From Apoda limacodes (taxonomy: Eukaryota > Arthropoda > Insecta > Lepidoptera > Limacodidae): a stretch of 64,000 nucleotides of DNA. The notes beneath the pieces were generated by a model. It saw only the letters and a list, made by a program, of their open reading frames with translations. It searched no databases and was not told the origin of the DNA. Positions 43,601 through 54,654 of this stretch are shown piece by piece. Each line of letters opens with the position of its first letter. Position 1 is the stretch's first letter. The stretch lies in NCBI GenBank assembly GCA_946406115.1, contig OX291560.1, forward strand, positions 9,487,158 to 9,551,157. Direction: 5' to 3'. The position numbers and the translations under genes are program-made.

Positions 43601-44749
43601 CATTTAGCCAGTTTTTGCTTGTTTGTCAGAGATATGTCAAATGTCATTGAAAAGTTACATTTTTCCTTACAAAGGAAAGGAAAGTAAGGAAAAAGAGCTT
43701 CTTAATGGTCAAAAACTGTCAAAATGTCATAATACTGACTTCAAATTGACAAAAATATTGAAGTCTTATATAACATTAAGTTAATTTATATATACTTAAC
43801 ATTCTCAGGGACCTCTAAATAACCTCACTAAATACTAAACCATTACATTTTATATTTCAAATAAGGCTTGTAAATAAAATAAAATTGATGAAGCAGCGCA
43901 GATAGTGTGCACCGGCCGAGAGCTAATGATACACTGATTAACAATATTCGGGCCAGATAACAGGTAAGTTACCGCGGGGAGAGGCGGGGCGAGGGGCGTC
44001 GCGATGCTAGATTGCGCACACGACGATTTATGCCAACCTCTACGTATTAACTGATATCGGCCACTAAATATGCCATTATTATATGCGAAACAAATAATGC
44101 TCTGTCTGTGCGAACGAGATTTTATATTCATTTTTATTTATTGCTGAGAAAGGTATTTGATATTGGTGTTATGAAAGTATTTTCTGAAATGAACTACGGT
44201 CGGACTGTGTTCGACTTAATCAGTTTTTAAAAGGTTAAAGAGACTGGCAAGAACTGGTTAGTTTAAATTAGAAGTAAATTGAATATCTTAAAGTTGTGTT
44301 TGTTTATTTTTTATGTTGTTTTGATAGCTAATGTTAGTCAACAATTATTCGATATTATTTTCATAACTTATGAGGAAAAAGCAATGTAGGGCGGCCCTGA
44401 AATGGTGTACTACTACTGGCATACTTTATTGAGCTTTTATTGAAAGCTTTTGACTCATCAAAGGCAAGGCAAATTCTAAACCTTTTTCTGGACATTTACT
44501 TATTGTAGACATTAATTCAAGCCGTATATCTATGTCTGCGGTTTTACATGATACTTTTTACTTATTAACTTAAAATCTTATTTGAGACCATGTTTATAAA
44601 ACACTAAAATCATGTGTAGCTTTTAACCTTGACATCAAGTTTGATAACAGTAAACAATCGAATGTTTGACGAAACTTTTCATAAAAGTTTAATATCAGTG
44701 AAGCTAATTTATTGTTTTTAAGCTATGACAGTTCTTAACTCGCGAATTA
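43601..44749. other. No gene recognised; consensus donor at 43971
   Basis: A GC-richer patch at 43900-44035 includes a perfect CAG|GTAAGT donor match (43971-43979), followed by accgcggggagaggcggggc. No matching acceptor or coding frame was found. Confidence 0.4.
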
Positions 44750-45038
44750 TATATGTCGCAGGCAAATCGTATAATCCGCCGTTTCATTATATGCCTAGGC
44801 AGATCGCAAAGTTTGGAAACGAAAGGAACAGAAATCGCACTGTATAAGTCATGTATGATAGGTTGGGTTCTGTTTCTGTTTTGTAAACATAGATGCGGAG
44901 CGAGCGTAGCGAGCGGAGCGTTCCAGCCAAGCTTCATATAATAATCCGTTCAGTTATATAATAATTTCTATTTCATACTTTACGTTCTGCCTAGGCATAT
45001 TATGAAACGGCGGATTATACGATTTGCCTGCGACATAT
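44750..45038. mobile_element. Family J MITE, copy 2
   Basis: The ends tatgtcgcaggcaaatcgta, then taatccgccgtttcatta, are inverted at the right edge with about one mismatch in the outer 50 bp. The core (ggaacagaaatcgcactgta, ggagcgagcgtagcgagcgg, ttccagccaagcttcatata) matches 29843-30126, but the outer ends differ at roughly 16 of 51 positions between copies. Confidence 0.9.
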
Positions 45039-46530
45039 AGATTTTCAATACCCTTTGTAGCTTTTATTTTATTTATTTACACTTATGATGTAGTTATAGA
45101 TATATTTTCTTCCAAGCCTAACCTTTAGGGAATCTTAAACGAAGGAAGATTATTTCTATTTACAATATTTTTCTTAGTTCTTTGAAGATTTGTAGTTGTT
45201 TGTAGCTTTTTGCTATATAACCCTTTATTTAGGTTCCCATCAATTTAATTTCACTTAATTCACTAAAATGTATTCTAAAGTATTAACTGCGTGATTAAAA
45301 GTAAATGCTAACTGTTTTAAAAGAAAATAATATGTCAATATTGCGAGAAGATCTATCTGTCGTATCACATGTTTAACTCTTTGTAAAAACAGAACAAAGC
45401 CAATTTATAAATTCGTCTGTTGCCTCAACATCATTAATTATGTTGCTGCTGGGTGGCTGAGAAAAACCTTATTCATTTCACTATCATTTTCATCATCAGC
45501 TGTCTCTGTCTCTCTTAAAAGACTATAACCTCTAATCTTACAAACATTTCGACCTGCCGCCACAAACTTATCATATAAAACTGAACTTAAATTAATTGTA
45601 TTATAAGGTAGATATTTCATTACTAAAATTGTTAACAGAAGTCCTTCTACTAATTAAAGGGTATTGCATCTCTTTCTATTGTTTTGTTTCTACAGCCTCC
45701 ACAGCGTTAATGGTGTTATCTTTTCTCCTGAACGCAGCACCTCTCGGTATATTTCTTTATCTCGTCCACTCCGTTGGCGGTTTCCCGTATTTTTTTTTTT
45801 GTCCATTTGCTAATTTCGAAAATGAGAAGGGCGGTTGCGATCACATCGTTTCGATCGTAGATTTATGTTTGCACGCATTAATAAAATTAACGAATGCTTT
45901 TTTAAATTAATTTAACACACTTTACTGGGAATTCTTTCTTATCCTTCTGCATTGCTGGGATTTACTTCTTTATATATTTTGATATTGCAAGTATTTTGAC
46001 TAAACGTTGAGTTCAGTGTATATTATTGATGTACAAAATTTTCTTTCAGCCCTTTTTATCGCTTTAGCCTATGTTACTGTTTTTTTCTCCACTTCAGCCT
46101 CAGTACATGACTGTACTCATTCGTTCAGCATTGGTATTAAAAATGCCAAAATTTTAGTATCTTCTGTAACATTTTTGTTAATTTTGTTACTTTTGCCACC
46201 GAAAAATGAAACGTTAGATCCATTTCTGGGGGTAGGGCTTTAGTGTTTATTCTATTCAACTGCTTATACGTATTTATTGTTTATGGAAAGGTGTGTGTAA
46301 CTATCGTAGTGCGTATGTACGTCAACCGTTCGCTTTGCAACCAAAAATTTTGTTAGTAACATTTCAAAGCTACACAAACGATATGTGTCGGTGGCAACTC
46401 TGACGTTATCAAAAGTGCAAAAAGTATCAAACGTTGGAACTTTTTATCCCAAAACGAACACACTCTATACTATTATTTTCTATATTTATCTATGGTTGTC
46501 TAAATGCTTTATTTAATATCAAGCCGTATA
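45039..46530 (-). other. Unidentified; possible decayed coding sequence
   Basis: On the minus strand broken frames include MKYLPYNTINLSSVLYDKF (to 45438), and AKAIKRAERKFCTSIIYTEL near 46015-46075 with a stop just upstream of it. Their lysine-rich, hydrophilic composition contrasts with the hydrophobic + strand frames at 45596-45910 and 46007-46243, which look like antisense shadows. I cannot name a family. A family E scrap lies at 45118-45200. Confidence 0.25.
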
Positions 46531-46549
46531 CATGATGACAGCACAATTC

Positions 46550-46803
46550 GCATTTCCAAGGATTGTTTACATTAAATTGCTACATTGGTGTATACCTAGG
46601 TGGTATTTCATAATAGTCGCGCGGAGCCTCAGGCTGGGGCGGAGCGCGACGCATGCGGCCACCCTGGCGTCGCCGCCCGCGCAGGTATTGTCTTCATATT
46701 CAAGAACCAAAGGGATAGAAAGTTTCCTAAAGTCTTTGCCGGAATTATTTTCTATGAAATCTGTATCTACTTTTAACAAACTGTAACGGGGATCTAGAAT
46801 CAA
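46550..46803 (-). other. Unidentified 78-codon frame, half AT-rich and half CpG-rich
   Basis: The minus frame has a protein-like first half (LLKVDTDFIENNSGKDF, then RKLSIPLVLEYED). It runs into a GC-rich stretch (GGDARVAACVALRPSLRLRA), where composition changes abruptly near 46683. No family recognised. It could be an old transposon exon joined to an unrelated CpG patch. Confidence 0.25.
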
Positions 46804-48073
46804 AGATATTTTCGAAACATTATTTTAATTGATATCGACATATAAGATGTTTTTAAGCCAAATACTATTATATATTTGATGTTTGTCTGTCTATCTGTTA
46901 TGAAATGATCTAAAAATACTGAACAGATTTTGATGCAGGTTTTTCCATATACCCAATAGTTATACCCAATGCGGGTGTTCAACTACAAATTTAAGCAACG
47001 TTTCATTGACATTGTCTGAGTGTAACAATGCATAATCTACGCGGATAAAGTCGTAGGCGAGATCAAAAAAAATATTTTGAGAATGCCAAAAAAGTGGGAT
47101 AGTCCGAAGTAGAGATATGAAGGGTTCCCTATCATATATATTACGTGGTTGTTTTTAAGGAAGAGCTGTTTCACATTGACAAAATGGTCTATTAATAATG
47201 ACCACTGCCGAGACAGAATGCTATTCAGTGTATGCATTGCAGTGGAATGTTCAAACGGTTGCAATTTTTATTATAATCTCCTCTTAGCCCTAATGACCAT
47301 ATCCTGGTAGTACAAATTTCTGACGTCCTATTTAAAAAAAAATGATTCTCCTTGAGATGTATCAAAAAATCTTCTTATCGTCGTCGGTCAAAGTTTCAGG
47401 CAAGTGTAGCTTGAAACTTTGACCGACTTAAGAGGCTATACTACCTAATTTTTCTTTTTTTTAGTTAATGTTTCTCCAGATCCACTGAGCAGATCCGACT
47501 TAAATTTAATAAATGTGATCTTCGGGATATGGTTTAAACCCTGAAAACGTTAAAACACGATAAATAAATGTTTGTACGATAAAAAAATATTCTAAACTGA
47601 CCGCTTTTCACTGATTTTTTCCTTTGTTTTGGCAAACAAATCTAAGTTCTAAGTGCTATTAGCTTTCAACTTTGCTCAAGCATTGCCGTAATGGTGCTTT
47701 AGACCCTGAGAAAAAGCCTTTTTTTATAACAATGATGTATATATGTATAATAAACTATTAATTTATTTCATGTATTTCAATGATAAATCTCAGTGTGTTA
47801 AAATGTAGCTGCACTACTCACGCACGCTCAGTTACATATCGCGTCATCCTTGTTTTTACTCAAATTTTTTGTTACTTAGAACTGCCTCTTAACAAATTAG
47901 GAACAATACATCCACTGCTGCGTACATGCCTCCTCTTCAGATTCCTGAAACAAACATCAGTTACATATCTAACTCTAATGGTAATCGTTTTCTAATCCAA
48001 TACCATTCCCGCAGATATTCAATAGTACTTACACATCCCCCACGCTTGTGGTAATGGATGTAAAAAAACTTTT
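46804..48073. other. No gene recognised; hairpin at 47383-47427
   Basis: AT-rich. It contains a perfect 16-bp stem (gtcggtcaaagtttca / tgaaactttgaccgac) with a 13-nt loop. Confidence 0.6.
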
Positions 48074-48285
48074 TAAACAAAACAAGAACCGACTTTATAA
48101 AGATGCACTAAAAAGGTAAAAATAATTACTTATATTAAAAAAATCTGTCTCTCTAACAGTTTATAAAACACTACACTTGCACGACATCAACTTTAAATTG
48201 TAATTATTTTGATCTGATTTTTATAAACTAATTATTTTTACCTTTTTAGTGCATCTTTATAAAATAGATTCTTGTTTTTGTTAAA
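48074..48285. mobile_element. Palindromic foldback element
   Basis: Arms 48094-48128 and 48229-48263 are exact 35-bp reverse complements (left arm starts tttataaagatgcactaaaa). The match extends outward about 19 bp more with a few mismatches (acaaaacaagaa / ttcttgtttttgt). A 100-nt unpaired centre separates the arms. It is non-coding, and perfect arms suggest a young or converted element. Confidence 0.9.
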
Positions 48286-48359
48286 AAAAATAATTATTTT
48301 TTACTTTTAAGTGACCTATTTATTGGCTTATTTTTTTGTACACTAAAAAAATCTTTGTC

Positions 48360-48785
48360 GATCCCAAATTCACAAGCCGTATCGAACCCTTATATGTCTG
48401 AGGAGAGACTTGCCTCCCTGTGTGTGTTCTACCGCTTGTATAATGGGATGTATTCTGATGAATTGTTCGAAATGGTGCCCGCGGTTACTTTCTACCATCG
48501 CAACGTGGGCAGAGAACTCATCCTTACACCTTGGAACCTTGAAGAACAGGTCACTTACAGTGCGGTTTTTGAGTAACTTCCTCCCGCGAACGCTTAGGAT
48601 ATGGAATAAGCATCCTGCCGAGGTTTTTTTGTGTGGACTACAGTATGTTCTTGTGGGTTCTTGAAGGAAGAAGTTAGATTTCAGAAGGGTCGGCTGTGCG
48701 CGAGTGATGCCCAAGGTGTTGCACTTTTATTTAATTATTAGGCAAACCGCAAGCTTGTGTTCAACCTTAGTGGTATAAAAAACCC
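48360..48785 (+). pseudogene. LINE family L, C-terminus and 3' tail
   Basis: The + strand reads SEERLASLCVFYRLYNGMYS, then DELFEMVPAVTFYHRNVGRE. It changes frame near 48545 and continues TVRFLSNFLPRTLRIWNKHP, then AEVFL. The tail is gaagggtcggctgtgcgcga, then accttagtggtataaaaaac. The FYRLY...ELFEMVP...FYHRN and FLPRTLRIWN phrases mark a non-LTR C-terminal domain. It has one frameshift and is truncated upstream, next to the palindromic element. Confidence 0.85.
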
Positions 48786-48884
48786 AAATCGCTTCAAGTG
48801 TGCCTATATAAATTCAAGAGTTCCCTTGATTTCGCTAGGATCCCATTAAATTAATATATCCTGACGTGGTGACCATGAAACCAT

Positions 48885-49031
48885 ATTTGTTGTATACCAG
48901 AACGTAACAAATACTTTTCTGAAAACCGCATCAAAATCGGTTCAGCCAAACGCGAGATGATCACGGATAAACATACATACATACAAACATACGGGTCAAA
49001 CTGATAACCTCCTTATTTTTGAAGTCGGTTA
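48885..49031 (+). repeat. Unclassified repeat ending in a TTTTTGAAGTCGGTTAAAAA-type tail
   Basis: aaccgcatcaaaatcggttc, then agccaaacgcgagatgatca, acatacatacatacaaacat and ttatttttgaagtcggttaa. This is a widespread lepidopteran repeat phrase; the start was not located. Confidence 0.6.
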
Positions 49032-50689
49032 AAAATATTACCATTAGGGTTATGTAATCGCCCAGCAATTTTCACTGGGATCCAGGAACTTCTAATACCC
49101 ATTAGGTGAGAGAGATATCCTTTCAACTATGTATTCGACTTTAGGTTATGGGTTTCATCATTTTAAATGTTATCACAAAATGAAACCTTCCCACTACTAA
49201 ATGATTTACTAAGCAGTAACAATAGACATATCTAAATTATTTACAATTAATAACAATAGGGCTTACCAACATATTATTGTAATACGATTTATTTATTCTT
49301 AAACTTTATCCTCAGATATGTTTACCGATAGCTAAAATGACATATTGAGGGCCTTATCAACATATAAAATGATTTGAAGACTCAATTGTCGAACGGACTA
49401 TTTATATTCAACTTTATAAATACTTCCTAAGAAATAAATACGAAGATTGTTTCAATAATATCGATTGTTTAAATACTAGCAATGTTTCTTATTATACGGA
49501 ACCCTAACTTAACGCGTATACGACACGCACTTGGCTGGTTTATTATTTTATATTTTAGGTTTAGGTTACTTAATGTTTTTTGAATATTTAAGTTATTTGT
49601 CACAAAATAAGGTAGGTAAAAGGGCTGACATAATATCGTTTGACATACATATTTGTGTTAGTTAGATAACTTTGGGCATAATAATCCTTTCTGTAAAATA
49701 GTACTGTACTGTACTGTAATGTATGCAATTAATAAATAGTATTTAACTAGAATAGATATAGACAAGGACGTGTATTAACTAATATTTAGGCCACGTTTAA
49801 CAAGCTTATAAAAATCTTGTTACTTAATATTACACCGTGCATTAGAGCTTTCAGAACTAGTTCGGTCGGGCATTAATAGTATCGACATAATTAATATCGA
49901 CTGTAGTCATTAAAAGAACAATACCGTCTGCAGGAGTGTGCCGGCCTCGTTGCGCTCGTTTGCGGCTCACATATGATTTCTCTGCGTTATCGCTGCTAAT
50001 ACATCAATACCTTGTCAAGCATTGTCAGTGACGCGGCTTGAGCTATTACGATTATAGTGTTGGCTTTTGTATCGATATGTATATATGTGAATGTTTTATC
50101 GATACTCTAAGAAAAAAAAATCTTTTTGCAATTGCAAAAGACCATATGTGCTACTACGAGTATGTATAATTCGCTTTTGTAGACTGGCCACTTTTGATGC
50201 TTGTGGGTATGGCGCGCAACTGTATATGTATGTGTTCGTGTGTGTATACGTGTATATATACATGTTTAAATAAATTTTGTGTGTTTGGTGGCTTCGTTTC
50301 TGGATGTTTGATTGGTAACATGTGTATCTCCGAGAAGTTTCTTGACACTTCTTCTTCCCTTAGGACAAGCCTATATGTTTGTTATTTCACAAGTAGTAAT
50401 TCCATTAATAGCTAGGTATTCATTTAATGACGCTTCCAAAATATAAATATAATTTTTAATAATCTACTGTTTTAAAACTGCATCACCGTGTGAAACATCA
50501 ATATTATGTGATGGAATGGATTAATAATAATTATAATTATGTTTATTTTAACGATTTTAAAATGTTTTTAAAATCTATTTCAATAAACGATTTTGATTTT
50601 GACAAAAAATAAAGAATATTGTTTAACCATACATTTACAATATTGTTTAACTACACTTTTATCAGCAGGGAATGCATCTTCAGACCTTA
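49032..50689. other. No gene recognised
   Basis: AT-rich. It contains a family B tail at 49496-49541 (tacggaaccctaacttaacg, then cacgcacttggctgg), ATCGAT-containing sites near 50070-50100 and a TG/TA-rich run at 50215-50270. Overlapping frames at 50091-50415 follow that run and are not convincing. Confidence 0.45.
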
Positions 50690-50950
50690 TTATAGAACCT
50701 AAATGGTCACGTACAGTGCGGCTTTAAAGGGATTTTCTCCCTCGAACGCGTAGGTTGTAGAATTAGCTCCCTGCCAAGGTTTACTCTAAGGACTACAATA
50801 TAGAGTTTTTAAGAAATAAGTTATTGCATTTTTAAATGGTCGTCAACGCACGAGTGATGCCACAGGTGTTGTAAGCGTCCATAGGCTGCGTTGACCGCTG
50901 ACCATCAGGCGGATGGTTAGCTTGTGTACCACATTAGTGGTATAAATAAA
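50690..50950 (+). repeat. LINE family L, C-terminus remnant and tail
   Basis: cacgtacagtgcggctttaa, ttattgcatttttaaatggt, gtcgtcaacgcacgagtgat, aggtgttgtaagcgtccata and accatcaggcggatggttag, then an A-rich end. It corresponds to 48550-48785. The 111-codon minus frame over it is a shadow. Confidence 0.75.
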
Positions 50951-51553
50951 AAATGCATGAAAGAGGTTGGGCTCTGTCTTACAATGGAAATTCTTAGTAA
51001 CATCAATAAGACATGTAATATGCCTCTTTGTCCAAAAACCAGCTGGCTCGGCAGACGTGGTTCCGTCCCTTAAAGTTGTAGCTGTGAGCTGAGTTGTAGC
51101 AAAGTGGAATACAAATAATAACCTTCGTAAAGGTGAGCTGTATGTCGAGTCCATTAATCTTACATATGTATATACCAAAATCCATTTTTATATTTAAAGA
51201 TGATAGATTTAAAATAAGCGCTAAGTAAGCATCAATCTTAAGGGGCCCAACACGGATTCTTCTCGGATTTATCGACTATCGACAACACTACTTATGTCGA
51301 TACCCCTCTCTACTTATTATTATAGGTGAATGGGGTACTTATGGCACAAAGCCCTTGGTTGAGTAACGTTGGTTAAATCGTTACAAAATAGACCGGGCAG
51401 GATTACAGTGTCGATGCGCTCTCGAGACGATGGGCCCACGGTGGGGGCCTTGTAGCGCATTGTAAACATGGCTAAGTTATGTACACATTTGACATATTTA
51501 CTCAGGTAGTCCAAACAAAGATTAGTTAGTCTTTAATTACTGTTATTATTATG
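50951..51553. other. No gene recognised
   Basis: Mixed composition. The 64-codon minus frame at 51320-51514 has no recognisable domain. Confidence 0.45.
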
Positions 51554-52190
51554 GACTAGCTGACCTGGCGAGAGTTGTTCTATAGTATCTCTCCCTTAAG
51601 TAGGTAACTAACTTTTGTCCGTTGAATTCGGTTATCGACATGGGATTTCTACGACAAGCTATTGAATTATAGGTATAGCTTATAGCTATAGTTCCAAAAC
51701 CGCTTCTTTAGAGCGGCCTCCGGAGCGCCCTGGTTCGTCCGAAATGCGGACCTACACAGGGACTTCGAGCTCCCCACGATTCCCCAATATCTTAAAGACC
51801 TGGCAGTCCGCTTTTTCGAGCGTACACAAAATCACCCAAATCGATTAATTGTGCAATCGACAACCTATCGTCCCCCCGACCGACCTCGGCACGGTCGAAA
51901 AACTATTGTTAGGCGGCCTCGGCACGTACTAATCAAAAGCCCGGTGGAGTAGTATGGCTGCATCAGCCAACAGCATAGTCAGTCAGAAAAATAAACTATA
52001 GTTAGTCCACGTAAAATTCTATTATAGTTATTTCGGCGGCAACTTTTCTGGTTAAAAAATAACCCCTGTTCTTTTCAGTCCCCTTAACCATCTGAGTGCC
52101 AAAAATCAGCTCAGTTGGTTGCTTCGAAGCGACGCTAAGCAATAATAAACATAAAAAGAAACAAACAGTATTTCACAAATATATTAGTTT
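51554..52190 (-). repeat. Family A element (antisense), split by a Jockey insertion
   Basis: The left half starts actagctgacctggcgagag and contains ttcggttatcgacatgggat. The right half, after the insertion, contains gtccccttaaccatctgagt and atcagctcagttggttgctt, and ends near ttagtttgtat. The two halves are separated by 51694-51995 and share the CTATAGTT target duplication. Confidence 0.7.
51694..51995 (+). pseudogene. Jockey-type LINE, 5'-truncated insertion with open C-terminal frame
   Basis: An open frame runs from the left edge (51695) to TAG at 51950-51952, 85 codons without a stop: FFRAASGAPWFVRNADLHRD, then FELPTIPQYLKDLAVRFFER. APWFVRNADLHRDL...P is the C-terminal hallmark of lepidopteran Jockey elements. 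The element is bounded by an 8-bp direct repeat, CTATAGTT (51686-51693 and 51996-52003), with an A-rich end (gaaaaataaa) before the right repeat. There is no ATG because the copy is only the last 302 bp of the element. The intact frame and clean duplication make it one of the youngest insertions here. Confidence 0.88.
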
Positions 52191-52199
52191 GTATACGTA

Positions 52200-52320
52200 G
52201 CCTATGTCCATCTGAAATAATTTACCTTTCAAATAGTAAAATAGGTTCAGTGGTTCTAGAGATTACGCTTCACACATAAACAAAATCTGCTCTCTCTCTC
52301 TCTCTCTCTCTTTATATATT
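52200..52320 (+). repeat. Repeat fragment with (CT)n microsatellite
   Basis: ataggttcagtggttctaga, gattacgcttcacacataaa, then a CT run at 52288-52311. The gttcagtggttctagagatt phrase is a common lepidopteran repeat motif (compare 17918-17938). Confidence 0.6.
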
Positions 52321-53596
52321 AAAAATCTAGAATCTAGATTAAGTCAGGAATCTAATGTTAAACATACTTAGTTGACACTTCATCCCTTATCTATAGAAAT
52401 TTGAATACTTGAGAACTCAAAGGACTCTTTTTGTTTGATTTGGATCAAGGTTGGATTTGTTGAAATCCTATTCCTATTCATACGATCTATGCCTAAACTG
52501 GCTTCAAATATATTCCCTCCTAGCCTTGTATAAATTCAGTTCGTGCACAAAAACTAATTCACTAACGTCTCCCCGCATAAGTCAACCTAGACACGGTGTC
52601 CAAACTGATCTGTCAATTAGTCAGCATTCTTGTCCTCTGACCCAGGTTGGACTTGCGCAACCGGCGCGCCAGATGATGACTAACCACCATTGTTAACCCT
52701 TCACATGCACCCAGTACTTGATAACTCATCAAACCATTAACTACGTCGAAAATTATTATAATTCCTCTGACATGCGTATAGGCAATAATGGGCATCATCA
52801 ACAATAATTAAGCATTAAAGCCTAGGCAATTTAAAGGCAATGCTTGTTAATAACTATATTTTATACAAATGGCATGAGGTCCAATACGTGACTGGTATTT
52901 TAGATAACACTGCTTATTTGATATAGACTCATAGACGTAACATAACCCTTAACAGCTCCATTTAGCACCACAAGTTTATGCTAATAGCATTCCTTAGGGT
53001 TATAACATACTGGCACGCGATATGGTTTAAAAATGGAACGGTTTTAAAATAGAAACAGTTTTAGTCACCCCCCGTCGGGCCGCCGCGGCGCGGTCTGATT
53101 GGCATACTGAGTGACGTCCGCCGTCCTTAGTGGACGATTAGATTTGACCGATAAGTACCCGCGGTCCACATAAAAGACTTGTCATTTCCCGGGCATTTTC
53201 GACTTGTAAAAATTTCAAAACTATACCGTAATAAAAACAGAAGAAGAGCATATTTGATCCGCACACAATAGGGTTCCTTATAAATTCGTTGACTAATTTT
53301 GATGTAATAAACGCTTGAAATAGATACCATTCCTAGTAATTTTTATAGAGAGAGAGATCTATATATTTTGAATCCATTTCAATACTAGTTTAATTTTTCT
53401 TTTTTTTCTTCCCCTTCAAGTCGGGGATGTTTTTCATTTTTTAAAAGCAGTAATAAAATTACAATTAAATTAATCTAATCTTCGTCGAAAGCTTGTTTAG
53501 ATATTTTCAAAACAAATATGAAAAAAAATGCGAAAATGAAACATTCAGCCACAGACTCACAAAAAGACATGATATAGTTTTAGTTAAGTTTTTCTC
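52321..53596. other. No gene recognised; CpG-rich patch at 53065-53150
   Basis: The patch (caccccccgtcgggccgccg, cggcgcggtctgattggcat) stands alone. Short frames at 52451-52804 and 53127-53330 have no motif. gagagagag at 53348-53356 is trivial. Confidence 0.4.
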
Positions 53597-53850
53597 ATTT
53601 AGTCAAGAAACCCTAAAGAACGCTATCGGCCGGTGGGCTATCCTATCACATGGAAATGAAAATATCTGTTGGCGTTTTGCCTGGGATCGCTCGAGGGTGT
53701 GACATAGAGCAAAATACTCACACCTAGACAGCGACATGACGAAATTATACTTCCGTTTTTACCATTTAGTACGATACCCTAAAAAACGCTATCGGCCAGT
53801 CGGTCGCCTATCCTATCACATGGAAATGAAAATATCTGTCGACGTTTTGT
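53597..53850. repeat. Two direct repeats of about 70-80 bp, 166 bp apart
   Basis: catttagt...accctaaagaacgc, then tatcggccggtgggctatcc, then tatcacatggaaatgaaaat, recurs as accctaaaaaacgctatcgg, then tatcacatggaaatgaaaat. The cgctatcggcc cores lie at 53621 and 53787. The spacer is not repeated. Confidence 0.85.
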
Positions 53851-54494
53851 TATGTCTGCATCGTCTTTTTTTATGTGCGCGCATTATGCAGCGGTAGACG
53901 TTTTGGTTTTATTTGGATTGTGTAATAGGCAGGTCGATCGCCCCCAGCGCGTGTCAAACATTGTTACGGACCGGATGGACCCGGACCAAGTACCCCTTCG
54001 GACATTATCGGTTCAAGGGTTTTTTTTTTGTGTTAAGTGTATCTGCGTCACACAGAGATCTGTTATTTTGTACCGTTGATAGATTGAATGTTTTTTTTTT
54101 TTTGCTACAACGGTAAAGTATGATTTTCTTTTCAATACTTAGTATATAAATACATACATTCAATTAATATATTAGTGTGGTGCATGTCACATAAATATCT
54201 CACTTGCGCTTAGCGTATTATCATAGAACAAAGAATAGACTGCGCATAGTGTCCGCCTGCTTTACTGGTTAGATCGCGAAATTAATATTGTTTTGTTTAC
54301 GTACTAAAATAAAGTTTCCCGGTACGCCTGTCTGTCTGTCTGTGCACAATTATGTATATACTAGATGGATATTTTTATTAAATAAAAAAATTAAAAAGTA
54401 TTTTATGAAATAGATTTAGGAAGAGGTTACGTATTATTACATAAACTCAGTAAACATAAAAACATTTGTATTAAAATAAGAAGTTACTTTACTT
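53851..54494. other. No gene recognised
   Basis: Frames at 53852-54116 (+) have no recognisable domain. A (tctg)n run lies near 54330-54342. Confidence 0.45.
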
Positions 54495-54590
54495 GCCCCA
54501 GCCATTATAAGGCCCACTGCAGGGGCACACGCCTCTCCTTCGAGAAGGAGACCTAGGCCATATACCACTGCGCTGGCCCAGCTCCAATTG
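54495..54590 (-). repeat. LINE 3' tail fragment (antisense)
   Basis: gcccactgcaggggcacacg, then cctaggccatataccactgc and gctggcccagctccaattgg. It resembles the cccactgctGGGCAcaggcc...gCTGGCCCAGtgCgGgTTGG tail of RTE-like elements. Confidence 0.6.
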
Positions 54591-54654
54591 GCGCACGTTT
54601 GTCAAACTAATGTGCTTTTTGGAACAATAGTAACTAACTTCTCTCTACAATCCA

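Noticed and set aside
45596..45910. 104-residue + strand protein
   Set aside because: Hydrophobic, AT-driven composition with no domain. It looks like the antisense shadow of decayed sequence on the other strand.
48370..48714. 114-residue minus-strand protein
   Set aside because: Shadow of the family L LINE C-terminus on the + strand.
50843..51178. 111-residue minus-strand protein
   Set aside because: Its 3' half is the antisense of a family L LINE tail, and the rest has no motif.
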